A stretch of 64,000 nt of DNA from Streptomyces beigongshangae (GTDB lineage Bacteria > Actinomycetota > Actinomycetes > Streptomycetales > Streptomycetaceae): the NCBI RefSeq assembly GCF_019710745.1, contig NZ_JAHKJW010000023.1, positions 1 to 64,000 of the forward strand, in the 5' to 3' direction. The notes under the pieces are model-generated. The model was not told the DNA's origin. It worked only from the letters and a program-made list of their open reading frames with translations, and did not search any database. A program made the translations under genes and the position numbers. This document shows, one piece after another, positions 40,976 through 49,918 of this stretch; within the stretch, counting starts at the first letter, position 1; each line of letters opens with the position of its first letter.

Positions 40976-42394
40976 GTGACCAGCACAGCGCAGCCACCCC
41001 CGTCAGGAGCCCAGGCGGCTCACCCCGAGCACCTCGGGCACGTCATCTTCATCGCCGCGGCGGCCGCGATGGGCGGCTTCCTCTTCGGTTACGACAGCGC
41101 CGTGATCAACGGCGCCGTCGAGGCCATCCGGCACCGGTACGACATCGGCTCCGCGGCCCTGGCCCAGGTCATCGCCATCGCGCTGATCGGCTGTGCGATC
41201 GGTGCCGCCACCGCGGGCCGGATCGCCGACCGCATCGGCCGTATCCGCTGCATGCAGATCTCTGCCGTGCTGTTCACCGTCAGCGCCATCGGCTCCGCGC
41301 TGCCCTTCGCCCTGTACGACCTGGCCTTCTGGCGGATCGTCGGCGGCTTCGCCATCGGCATGGCCTCGGTCATCGGCCCCGCCTACATCGCCGAGGTCGC
41401 CCCCGCCGCCTACCGCGGACGGCTCGGCTCCTTCCAGCAGGCCGCGATCGTCACCGGTATCGCCGTCTCGCAGCTCGTCAACTGGGGCATCCTCAACGCC
41501 GCGGGCGGCGACCAGCGCGGCGAGGTCATGGGCCTGGAGGCGTGGCAGGTCATGCTCGGCGTCATGGTCGTCCCGGCCGTGATCTACGGACTGCTCTCCT
41601 TCGCGATCCCCGAGTCGCCGCGCTTCCTGATCTCCGCGGGCCGTGACCAGCGCGCCCGTGAGGTGCTCCGGGAGGTCGAGGGCGACAGGATCGACCTGGA
41701 CGCGCGCGTCGCCGAGATCAAGCACGCCATGCGGAGCGAGCACAAGTCGGTCTTCAAGGACCTGCTCGGCGGCACCTTCCTCTTCAAGCCGATCGTCTGG
41801 ATCGGCATCGGGCTCTCGGTCTTCCAGCAGTTCGTCGGCATCAACGTCGCGTTCTACTACTCGTCGACGCTCTGGCAGTCGGTGGGCGTGGACCCGACGG
41901 ACTCGTTCCTCTACTCCTTCACCACGTCGATCATCAACATCATCGGCACCGTGATCGCCATGATCTTCGTCGACCGGATCGGCCGCCGGCCGCTCGCGCT
42001 CATCGGTTCCGTGGGCATGGTCATCGGGCTCGCCCTGGAGGCATGGGCCTTCTCCTTCGACCTCGTCGACGGCAAGCTGCCCGCCACCCAGGGCTGGGTG
42101 GCCCTGATCGCCGCCCATGTGTTCGTCCTCTTCTTCGCCCTCTCGTGGGGTGTCGTCGTCTGGGTCTTCCTCGGCGAGATGTTCCCGAACAAGCTCCGTG
42201 CCGCCGCGCTCGGCGTCGCCGCCGCCGCGCAGTGGATCGCCAACTGGGCCATCACCGCGAGCTTCCCGTCGCTGGCCGACTGGAACCTCTCCGTGACCTA
42301 TGTGATCTACACGCTCTTCGCCGCGCTCTCCATCCCCTTCGTGCTCAAGTTCGTCAAGGAGACGAAGGGCAAGACGCTGGAGGAGATGGGCTAG
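40976..42394 (+). CDS. glcP: Glucose permease, MFS sugar-porter family
   Basis: This 472-residue sugar/H+ symporter has 12 predicted membrane helices. Family signatures are GGFLFGYDSAVINGA in helix 1, RIADRIGR between helices 2 and 3, PESPRFL after helix 6, FQQFVGINVAFYYS in helix 7 and the end PETKGKT-like VKETKGKTLEEMG. It matches the main S. coelicolor glucose permease GlcP both in type and in location after smc. In Streptomyces this permease replaces the PTS for glucose and its expression is glucose-induced. The GTG start has GAGGAG upstream. Confidence 0.93.
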   Translation: MTSTAQPPPSGAQAAHPEHLGHVIFIAAAAAMGGFLFGYDSAVINGAVEAIRHRYDIGSAALAQVIAIALIGCAIGAATAGRIADRIGRIRCMQISAVLFTVSAIGSALPFALYDLAFWRIVGGFAIGMASVIGPAYIAEVAPAAYRGRLGSFQQAAIVTGIAVSQLVNWGILNAAGGDQRGEVMGLEAWQVMLGVMVVPAVIYGLLSFAIPESPRFLISAGRDQRAREVLREVEGDRIDLDARVAEIKHAMRSEHKSVFKDLLGGTFLFKPIVWIGIGLSVFQQFVGINVAFYYSSTLWQSVGVDPTDSFLYSFTTSIINIIGTVIAMIFVDRIGRRPLALIGSVGMVIGLALEAWAFSFDLVDGKLPATQGWVALIAAHVFVLFFALSWGVVVWVFLGEMFPNKLRAAALGVAAAAQWIANWAITASFPSLADWNLSVTYVIYTLFAALSIPFVLKFVKETKGKTLEEMG

Positions 42395-42408
42395 ACCCCC
42401 GGCCCGGC

Positions 42409-42450
42409 CCCGGGGAGACGGGCCAAGTCCCCGCTGCCCCTCTCCCCGGG
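42409..42450. terminator. Hairpin between glcP and the LLM oxidoreductase gene
   Basis: CCCGGGGAGA (42409-42418) and TCTCCCCGGG (42441-42450) are perfect arms with a 22-base loop between two convergent genes. It may terminate both. Confidence 0.6.
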
Positions 42451-42483
42451 TCCGTGAGAGGCGTGCCGCCCCGGTTCGACGGC

Positions 42484-43458
42484 CTACCGGTCCTTGAGCC
42501 GGGGCAGCACGTTCTCGCAGAACAGGTGCATGCTGCGCCACCCCTCCTCGACGGGCATCCCGCCGGCCAGCGGATGCAGTACGTGGCTGTCGAGGCCCTG
42601 CGCCAGGCACTCGTCCGGCGTCAGGATCCGGTAGACGCCCTCGGCGCGCAGCTCGTCCACCGTGGTGGCGGCCGACCGCACCGCCGACTTGATGTCGGAG
42701 GACTGCCAGGAGGCGTAGGTCCGTGCCTCGTGCAGGAAGTGCCTGCCGTGCTCGGCCCAGGCGCGGTCCGGGTCCTCGGCGAGGTGCAGCAGCGGGGTGA
42801 CCGCCGCGGGCATCATGGTCCAGCCCTGCGTGCCGTACTCGACGAGCCGCTCCTTGTAGTACGCCTCCAGCTCCGGCAGATGCGCGCTGGGGAAGAACGG
42901 CAGTCCCAGCCGTGCCGCGCGCCGGGCCGCCGCCTTCGAGGATCCGCCCACCAGCAGCAGGGGGTGCGGATCGGAGAAGGGGCGCGGGGTGACCCGTACG
43001 GTACGGCCGCCGTACGCGAACTCCTCGCCGGTCCACGCCTTCAGCAGGGTCTCCAGGAGCTCGTCCTGGAGGCGGCCGCGACGCTTCCACTCGACGCCGA
43101 ACAGCGCGTACTCCTCGGGCCGGTAGCCGATGCCCGCCACCGTGACGAGCCGGCCGCCGCTGAGGAGGTCGAGCACGGCGATGTCCTCGGCCAGGCGCAG
43201 CGGGTCGTGCAGCGGGCCGATGACCGCCGAGACCGTGACCGCGATCCTGCGGGTCGCGCCGAAGACCGCGCCCGCGAAGGCGAACGGCGAGGGCAGCCAG
43301 TTGTTGGCGGCGCCGTGGTGCTCCTCGGTCTGCACGGTGGTCATGCCGCGGTCGTCGGCGTAGGCGGCCATCTCCAGCGCGGCTTTGTAGCGGTCGCTGA
43401 GCGAGGCGGGGGTGGCGCCGGGCTCGACCAGGTTGAAACGCACGACCGTCACGGACAT
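42484..43458 (-). CDS. LLM-class flavin/F420-dependent oxidoreductase
   Basis: The 324-residue protein is a luciferase-like TIM barrel. Conserved parts are QTEEHHGAANNWLPSPF near residue 43, DPLRLAEDIAVLDLLSGGRL near 84, GIGYRPEEYALFGV near 110 and the VGGSSKAAARRAARLG coenzyme site near 169. Whether it uses FMN or F420 cannot be decided; cofC elsewhere in the window shows that the organism makes F420. It is monocistronic and convergent with glcP. The ATG is preceded by GGGGGA. Substrate unknown. Confidence 0.88.
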   Translation of the reverse strand: MSVTVVRFNLVEPGATPASLSDRYKAALEMAAYADDRGMTTVQTEEHHGAANNWLPSPFAFAGAVFGATRRIAVTVSAVIGPLHDPLRLAEDIAVLDLLSGGRLVTVAGIGYRPEEYALFGVEWKRRGRLQDELLETLLKAWTGEEFAYGGRTVRVTPRPFSDPHPLLLVGGSSKAAARRAARLGLPFFPSAHLPELEAYYKERLVEYGTQGWTMMPAAVTPLLHLAEDPDRAWAEHGRHFLHEARTYASWQSSDIKSAVRSAATTVDELRAEGVYRILTPDECLAQGLDSHVLHPLAGGMPVEEGWRSMHLFCENVLPRLKDR

Positions 43459-43832
43459 GGGAAAGTCCCCCTTCGCCGGGCGGGCGGGGCGCCGGTGCCC
43501 CGATGGGCACGGACAGTAGCTGACGGAGCGTCAGACAGCCAGGGCGGCGACCCGCCGCCGCGGCCCGCGACGGAACGCGTACCCCACGACACCGACCGAC
43601 ACCGACCGACACCGGCTGACACCGGCTGGTCCCGCGCCGCCCGGAATCGTGTGGCCCGGTCCCGCGCCGCGCGGGAGGACCGGACCGGTCGCCGGGACCG
43701 GTGCGGCCGGGACCGGTGTGGCCGCGCCCCGTGGGACCCCCGGTGCGGGGGTGGGCGGGCCGGTCCGCCCGGGGCAGAGCCCCGCGCGGGCGACGAACGG
43801 CCGGGAGAGAGGTCACGCATACTGGGTGGGTT
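43459..43832. other. GC-rich, repetitive intergenic region before ftsY
   Basis: About 370 bases between the divergent LLM and ftsY genes. It contains four 10-base tandem units, GACACCGACC twice and GACACCGGCT twice (43588-43627), and two copies of GTCCCGCGCCGC. I see no gene in it. Confidence 0.65.
43588..43627. repeat. Four 10-base tandem units upstream of ftsY
   Basis: Two units of GACACCGACC are followed directly by two units of GACACCGGCT. The array is non-coding and may vary between strains. Confidence 0.85.
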
Positions 43833-45020
43833 ATGGAAATCGTCATCCTTGCTGTAGTCATCGCCGTGGTCGTGATCGGCGCGCTCGGCGGGCTCGTCGT
43901 CGGCAGCCGCAGGAGCAAGCGGCTGCCCCCGCCGCCCCCGGCCGCCCCCGACATCACCGCCCCGCCGACCGAGCCGCACGTCGGCGACGAGGCCGAGACG
44001 CCGCGCGACGAAGCGCGCCGCACGATAGAGGAGGTGGATCTTCCGGACGCCTCGGCGACCGCCCCGGTCGTCGTGACGCCCCCGGTCGAGGTCCCGGAGC
44101 CGACCGCCGGCCGCCTGGTCCGTCTGCGGGCCCGGCTCTCCCGTTCGCAGAACGCGCTCGGCCAGGGGCTCCTCACGCTCCTCGCGCGCGAGCACCTCGA
44201 CGAGGACACCTGGGAGGAGATCGAGGACACGCTGCTCACCGCCGACGTCGGCGTGCAGCCCACCCAGGAGCTGGTCGGACGGCTGCGCGAGCGCGTGAGG
44301 GTGCTCGGCACCCGGACGCCCGAGGAACTGCGCGCCCTGCTGCGCCAGGAACTGCTCACGCTGCTGGTGCCCGACTTCGACCGCACGGTGAATACCGAAT
44401 CCGGTCTGGACACCCCGGGCATCGTGATGGTCGTCGGCGTCAACGGCACCGGCAAGACCACCACGACCGGCAAGCTCGCGCGCGTGCTCGTCGCCGACGG
44501 CCGGCATGTGCTGCTCGGCGCGGCCGACACCTTCCGCGCCGCCGCCGCCGACCAGCTGCAGACCTGGGGCGAGCGCGTCGGTGCCCGCACCGTACGCGGT
44601 CCCGAGGGCGGCGACCCCGCCTCGATCGCCTTCGACGCGGTCAAGGAAGGCATCCAGGAGGGCGCCGACGTCGTGCTCATCGACACGGCCGGCCGCCTGC
44701 ACACCAAGACCGGTCTCATGGACGAGCTCGGCAAGGTCAAGCGTGTCGTCGAGAAGCACGCGCCGCTCGACGAGGTGCTGCTCGTCCTGGACGCCACCAC
44801 CGGTCAGAACGGTCTGGTGCAGGCACGTGTCTTCGCCGAGGTCGTCGACATCACCGGCATCGTCCTGACCAAGCTCGACGGCACGGCCAAGGGCGGCATC
44901 GTCATCGCGGTCCAGCGCGAACTGGGCGTACCCGTCAAGCTCATCGGCCTGGGCGAGGGGGCGGACGACCTGGCGCCGTTCGAGCCGGAGGCGTTCGTGG
45001 ACGCCCTTATCGGAGAGTGA
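43833..45020 (+). CDS. ftsY: Signal recognition particle receptor FtsY
   Basis: The 395-residue SRP receptor GTPase targets nascent membrane proteins together with Ffh. Streptomycete FtsY has an N-terminal membrane helix, seen here at residues 2-24 (IVILAVVIAVVVIGALGGLVV), followed by an acidic A-domain of about 70 residues. The NG domain has G1 GVNGTGKTTTTGK near residue 204, G3 DTAGRLH near 285 and G4 TKLDGTAKGG near 346. It is monocistronic with a good terminator. ffh is 9 kb downstream. Confidence 0.97.
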   Translation: MEIVILAVVIAVVVIGALGGLVVGSRRSKRLPPPPPAAPDITAPPTEPHVGDEAETPRDEARRTIEEVDLPDASATAPVVVTPPVEVPEPTAGRLVRLRARLSRSQNALGQGLLTLLAREHLDEDTWEEIEDTLLTADVGVQPTQELVGRLRERVRVLGTRTPEELRALLRQELLTLLVPDFDRTVNTESGLDTPGIVMVVGVNGTGKTTTTGKLARVLVADGRHVLLGAADTFRAAAADQLQTWGERVGARTVRGPEGGDPASIAFDAVKEGIQEGADVVLIDTAGRLHTKTGLMDELGKVKRVVEKHAPLDEVLLVLDATTGQNGLVQARVFAEVVDITGIVLTKLDGTAKGGIVIAVQRELGVPVKLIGLGEGADDLAPFEPEAFVDALIGE

Positions 45021-45049
45021 GGACACGTACGACAGGTACGTGCACGAGA

Positions 45050-45088
45050 AAGGGCCCCACTCCCCGGCGCAGAGGGAGCGGGGCCCTT
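45050..45088 (+). terminator. Terminator after ftsY
   Basis: AAGGGCCCC-A-CTCCC pairs with GGGAG-C-GGGGCCCTT across one mismatch with a 9-base loop. It is 29 bases after the stop and ends in TT, and it lies between ftsY and the convergent prim-pol gene. Confidence 0.85.
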
Positions 45089-45139
45089 CCGCGTGGCGGA
45101 CCCGAGAGGCGGACCCGGAAGACGAGCCCGGGGGGCGGC

Positions 45140-45793
45140 CTACACGCGGGACCGGTGGGTCACGTACGCCAGCGTCCCCAGCAGCAGCCGGGCGGCCGGC
45201 GGCTTCGTGGCCGAGTCGAGGGCGGGGGAGCGCAGCCAGCGGACCGGACCGAGGCCGCCGCGGTCGGAGGGCGGGGCCGTGATGTACGTACCGGGCCCCA
45301 GGCCGTGCAGGTCGAGCGCGGCGTCGTCCCAGCCCATGCGGTAGAGCAGTTCGGGCAGCTCGGCCGCCGCGCCCGGCGCGACGAAGAAGTGGGCGCGGCC
45401 CGCGGGGGTGACGGTCACCGGGCCCAGCGGGAGCCCCATCCGTTCGAGCCGGACCAGGGCCCGGCGGCCGACGGACTCGGCCACCTCGATGACGTCGAAG
45501 GCGCGGCCCACGGGAAGCATCACCGCGGCGCCCGGGAACTCGCCCCAGGCATCCGTCACCGTGTCCAGCGTGGCACCCGCGGGGATGACGGGCGCGAAGT
45601 CCAGGGGGTGCGCACCGCGTGCGGGGCAGTCCGCCCGGCCGCACGAGCAGGCGTCCGCGGCGGCCCGGGCACCCGGCACCACGTCCCAGCCCCACAGCCC
45701 GGTGAACTCGGCCACGGTGGTGCACTCCGAGGAGCGGCCGCGGCGACGCGAACCGGACCGAATCTCGCGGCTACCGCCGATCGTGAAACCCAT
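45140..45793 (-). CDS. Small prim-pol-domain protein
   Basis: The 217-residue protein resembles the bifunctional primase/polymerase N-terminal (prim-pol) domain found in plasmid and phage replication proteins. It contains the Cys motif CSCGRADCPARGAHPL, which normally binds zinc or structures the active site. FDVIEVAESVGRRAL takes the place where catalytic acidic residues of D-x-D type usually occur (DVIEV). It is shorter than known active enzymes and has no helicase partner. From memory it is conserved upstream of nsdA in Streptomyces, so it is chromosomal and not recently acquired. A regulatory or nucleotide-binding role is possible. Confidence 0.82.
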   Translation of the reverse strand: MGFTIGGSREIRSGSRRRGRSSECTTVAEFTGLWGWDVVPGARAAADACSCGRADCPARGAHPLDFAPVIPAGATLDTVTDAWGEFPGAAVMLPVGRAFDVIEVAESVGRRALVRLERMGLPLGPVTVTPAGRAHFFVAPGAAAELPELLYRMGWDDAALDLHGLGPGTYITAPPSDRGGLGPVRWLRSPALDSATKPPAARLLLGTLAYVTHRSRV

Positions 45794-46271
45794 ACCCCCT
45801 CCAACGGGTCGAGCGCGCCCGCGGTCACGTCATGGAATCGTACCGTGACTCTGGGTGTCCGACGGGACCCGTCGGTGCCCGCCGGTACCCGCTCCATGGG
45901 GCGCTTGGTGGCGCCGTGGGTGGTGCGCCGGGCTTCACGCGCCCCGATCTGCATCTTTGCGCCCACTCCCGGCCGTCATGTGTCAAGTGAATCGCGTGAC
46001 GGCCATCGCGAGTTCATTCGAAGGGGTGGCGAATGGTGGCGTTTCCGGGATCGCCATGGTTGGAGCAGTGATCGCGGAGTTACTCTGTGTGCACGAGTCC
46101 TGGGGACGCATGCTCTCGTGGGTATGCCGGAGGCAACTCGCCTTTCCGTTCGACGGGTGAGAACGGGCGGACGGGGAGCCCGGTTACCGGCATTCTGGTA
46201 GGGCTTGGCGCACACAGCGCAGGCTTGGCGCACACAGCGCATCAAGCGGGTTCAGGGATGGGGGCGTTCCA
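45794..46271. other. Divergent intergenic region prim-pol / nsdA
   Basis: About 480 bases without a convincing gene. It should hold promoters for both flanking genes. A perfect 20-base tandem duplication lies at 46202-46241, 30 bases before the nsdA start. Confidence 0.6.
46202..46241 (+). repeat. 20-base perfect tandem duplication in front of nsdA
   Basis: The 20-base unit beginning GGCTTGGCGCAC is present twice without a gap. It falls in the 5' untranslated or promoter-proximal part of nsdA. Each unit also contains the palindrome-like GCGCACACAGCGC. Confidence 0.92.
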
Positions 46272-47756
46272 GTGGGCGGCAACGGCGGAAGCGCGAGGAC
46301 CGTGACCGGCCCGGACAAGCGCCCCAACGAACTGCTGGGCTCGTGGTTCGTGCGCAGCGGCTGGTCCAAGGGCGAGCTGGCCCGCCAGGTGAACCGCAGG
46401 GCGCGCCAGCTGGGCGCCGGCCACATCTCGACCGACACCTCCCGCGTCCGCCGCTGGCTCGACGGCGAGAATCCGCGTGAGCCCATCCCGCGCATCCTCT
46501 CCGAGCTGTTCTCGGAGCGGTTCGGCTGTGCCGTCGCCGTCGAGGACCTCGGTCTGCGCGCCCCGCACCAGTCACCCTCCGTGTCGGGTGTCGACCTGCC
46601 CTGGACCGGCCCGCAGACCGTCGCCCTGATCAGCGAGTTCTCGCGCAGCGACCTGATGCTGGCGCGGCGCGGCTTCCTCGGCACCTCCCTGGTCCTGTCC
46701 GCGGGCCCCACGCTCATCGAACCCATGCAGCGCTGGCTGGTGCCCAGCCCCGCCGCCCCGCGCGCGGAGCCCGCGTCCGCCGCCGCCCCCCGCCGCCCCG
46801 GCCGGCTCTCCCAGCCCGAGCTGGAGCTCCTGGAGTCCACCACCGTCATGTTCCGCCAGTGGGACGCCCAGTGCGGCGGCGGCCTGCGCCGGAAAGCGGT
46901 CGTCGGCCAGCTGCACGAGGTGACCGACCTGCTCCAGGAGCCCCAGTCCGAGCCCACCACCAGGCGGCTCTTCAAGGTCGCCGCCGAGCTGGCCGAGCTC
47001 GCGGGCTGGATGAGCTACGACGTGGGACTCCAGCCCACCGCCCAGAAGTACTTCGTCCTCGCCCTGCACGCCGCCAAGGAGGCGGCCGACCGGCCGCTGG
47101 GCTCGTACATCCTCTCCAGCATGAGCCGCCAGATGATCCACCTGGGCCGGCCCGACGACGCGCTGGAGCTGATCCACCTCGCCCAGTACGGCAGCCGTGA
47201 CAGCGCGAGCCCGCGTACCCAGTCCATGCTGTACGCACTGGAGGCCCGCGCCTACGCCAACATGGGACAGCCCGGCAAGTGCAAGCGGGCCGTCCGGATG
47301 GCCGAGGACACCTTCGGGGACGCCGAGGAGTCCGGCGAGCCCGAGCCCGACTGGATCCGCTTCTTCTCCGAGGCCGAACTGCACGGCGAGAACGCCCACT
47401 CCTACCGCGACCTCGCCTACGTGGCGGGCCGCAGCCCCGCGTACGCGTCGCTCGCCGAGCCCGTCATGCAGAAGGCCGTCGACCTCTTCGGGAAGGACAC
47501 CGAGCACCAGCGCTCGTACGCGCTCAACCTCGTCGGGATGGGCACCGTGCACCTGCTGAGGCGGGAGCCCGAGCAGAGCACGGTCCTGGTCCGCCAGGCC
47601 CTCGCGATCGCCGGGAAGGTGCGCTCCGAACGGGTCAGCACTCGTATCCGAAAAACAGTCGACACGGCCGTACGCGACTTCGGCGACCTCGCCGCCGTCG
47701 TGGACCTGACCGACCAGCTCGCCGTCGACCTGCCCGAGACCGCCGAGGCGGTCTGA
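46272..47756 (+). CDS. nsdA: NsdA, negative regulator of differentiation and antibiotic production
   Basis: The 494-residue protein matches NsdA, known in S. coelicolor to repress sporulation and actinorhodin synthesis. Residues 15-65 form a helix-turn-helix-like region (SGWSKGELARQVNRRARQLG, SRVRRWLDG). Residues 200-480 are helical repeats of TPR type. Its mechanism is not established. The GTG of VGGNGGSAR is used by analogy; a GTG at 46302 is an alternative. A tandem 20-base repeat precedes it. It is divergent from the prim-pol gene. Confidence 0.93.
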   Translation: MGGNGGSARTVTGPDKRPNELLGSWFVRSGWSKGELARQVNRRARQLGAGHISTDTSRVRRWLDGENPREPIPRILSELFSERFGCAVAVEDLGLRAPHQSPSVSGVDLPWTGPQTVALISEFSRSDLMLARRGFLGTSLVLSAGPTLIEPMQRWLVPSPAAPRAEPASAAAPRRPGRLSQPELELLESTTVMFRQWDAQCGGGLRRKAVVGQLHEVTDLLQEPQSEPTTRRLFKVAAELAELAGWMSYDVGLQPTAQKYFVLALHAAKEAADRPLGSYILSSMSRQMIHLGRPDDALELIHLAQYGSRDSASPRTQSMLYALEARAYANMGQPGKCKRAVRMAEDTFGDAEESGEPEPDWIRFFSEAELHGENAHSYRDLAYVAGRSPAYASLAEPVMQKAVDLFGKDTEHQRSYALNLVGMGTVHLLRREPEQSTVLVRQALAIAGKVRSERVSTRIRKTVDTAVRDFGDLAAVVDLTDQLAVDLPETAEAV

Positions 47757-48168
47757 CCCCCGGTACGCCGGCCGCGACCGCCGTCCACAACAGCCCGACT
47801 CGGCTCCCCCATGCCAGGTCACCGGACGGACGGCCGCGGCCGGTCCGCCTTTTGCGCCCGAGCCGGCGCCGCTCCCGCGCAGGCGGCTGGGCGCCGTCGG
47901 GGTTGCGCAATCGACGGCTCGGGTCCGTGGTCGTGCGGTGCTTCAAGGGCTTCCGGGAAAGGTTGCGTCACGATAACGAGCGGAACCCGGGACATCCGGC
48001 GGTTCACCGACGCGTAACACGTACGTCCTCTTCGTCACCCGGGCGAAACACGCAGGGGCTCCGGCCGAAACGGCGCTGCGCCAGTCTCTGGGCACATAAC
48101 CGGCCCACCCCTCACCACCGCTCATGGCTTCGCCCGCACGGGGCCGTACCAACGACGAGGAGACGCCG
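47757..48168. other. Regulatory region between nsdA and amtB
   Basis: About 410 bases without a gene, containing a GlnR-type site at 48034-48049 and an additional GTAAC at 48014-48018. No convincing terminator for nsdA was seen. Confidence 0.6.
48034..48049 (+). promoter_or_regulatory. GlnR box upstream of amtB
   Basis: GTCAC-N6-GAAAC fits the known Streptomyces GlnR half-box consensus gTnAc-n6-GaAAc exactly and lies 120 bases before the amtB start. A GTAAC 20 bases upstream may be part of a second, poorer box. In S. coelicolor GlnR activates the amtB operon under nitrogen limitation. Confidence 0.75.
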
Positions 48169-49511
<1,343 letters not shown>

Positions 49512-49515
<4 letters not shown>

Positions 49516-49850
49516 AACTCATCACCGCCGTCGTGAAGCCCCACCGGCTCGACGAGATCAAGGAGGCCCTCCAGGCCTTCGGCGTCCACGGCCTCACGGT
49601 CACCGAGGCCAGCGGCTACGGCCGCCAGCGGGGACACACCGAGGTCTACCGGGGCGCCGAGTACACCGTCGACCTCGTCCCCAAGATCCGTATCGAGGTG
49701 CTGGTCGAGGACGACGACGCCGAGCAGCTGCTCGAGGTCATCGTGAAGGCGGCCCGTACCGGCAAGATCGGGGACGGCAAGGTCTGGTCCGTCCCGGTCG
49801 AGACGGCGATCCGGGTCCGGACCGGCGAGCGCGGCCCCGACGCGCTGTAG
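49512..49850 (+). CDS. glnK: PII nitrogen-regulatory protein GlnK
   Basis: The 112-residue trimeric PII protein binds ATP/ADP and 2-oxoglutarate. The T-loop contains Tyr51 in YRGAEYTVDLVPK, the residue modified in Streptomyces by adenylylation by the neighbouring GlnD. The nucleotide-binding motif KIGDGKVWSVPVE is near residue 90. It overlaps amtB by 4 bases. amtB-glnK-glnD is a conserved streptomycete operon. Confidence 0.98.
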
Positions 49851-49918
49851 ACAGCACACCGCGGGCAGCACGCCGTGGGCAGGCACGCCGCAGGCAGCAG
49901 ACGAACAGGAGCCACCGG

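Noticed and set aside
43449..45725. A 758-codon minus-strand frame opposite ftsY
   Set aside because: The plus-strand frame has complete SRP-GTPase motifs; the minus frame is Arg/Gly-rich and matches no family.
45140..45793. Integrated plasmid replication gene
   Set aside because: The prim-pol gene has no att site, integrase or transfer genes around it and its base composition matches the core genome.
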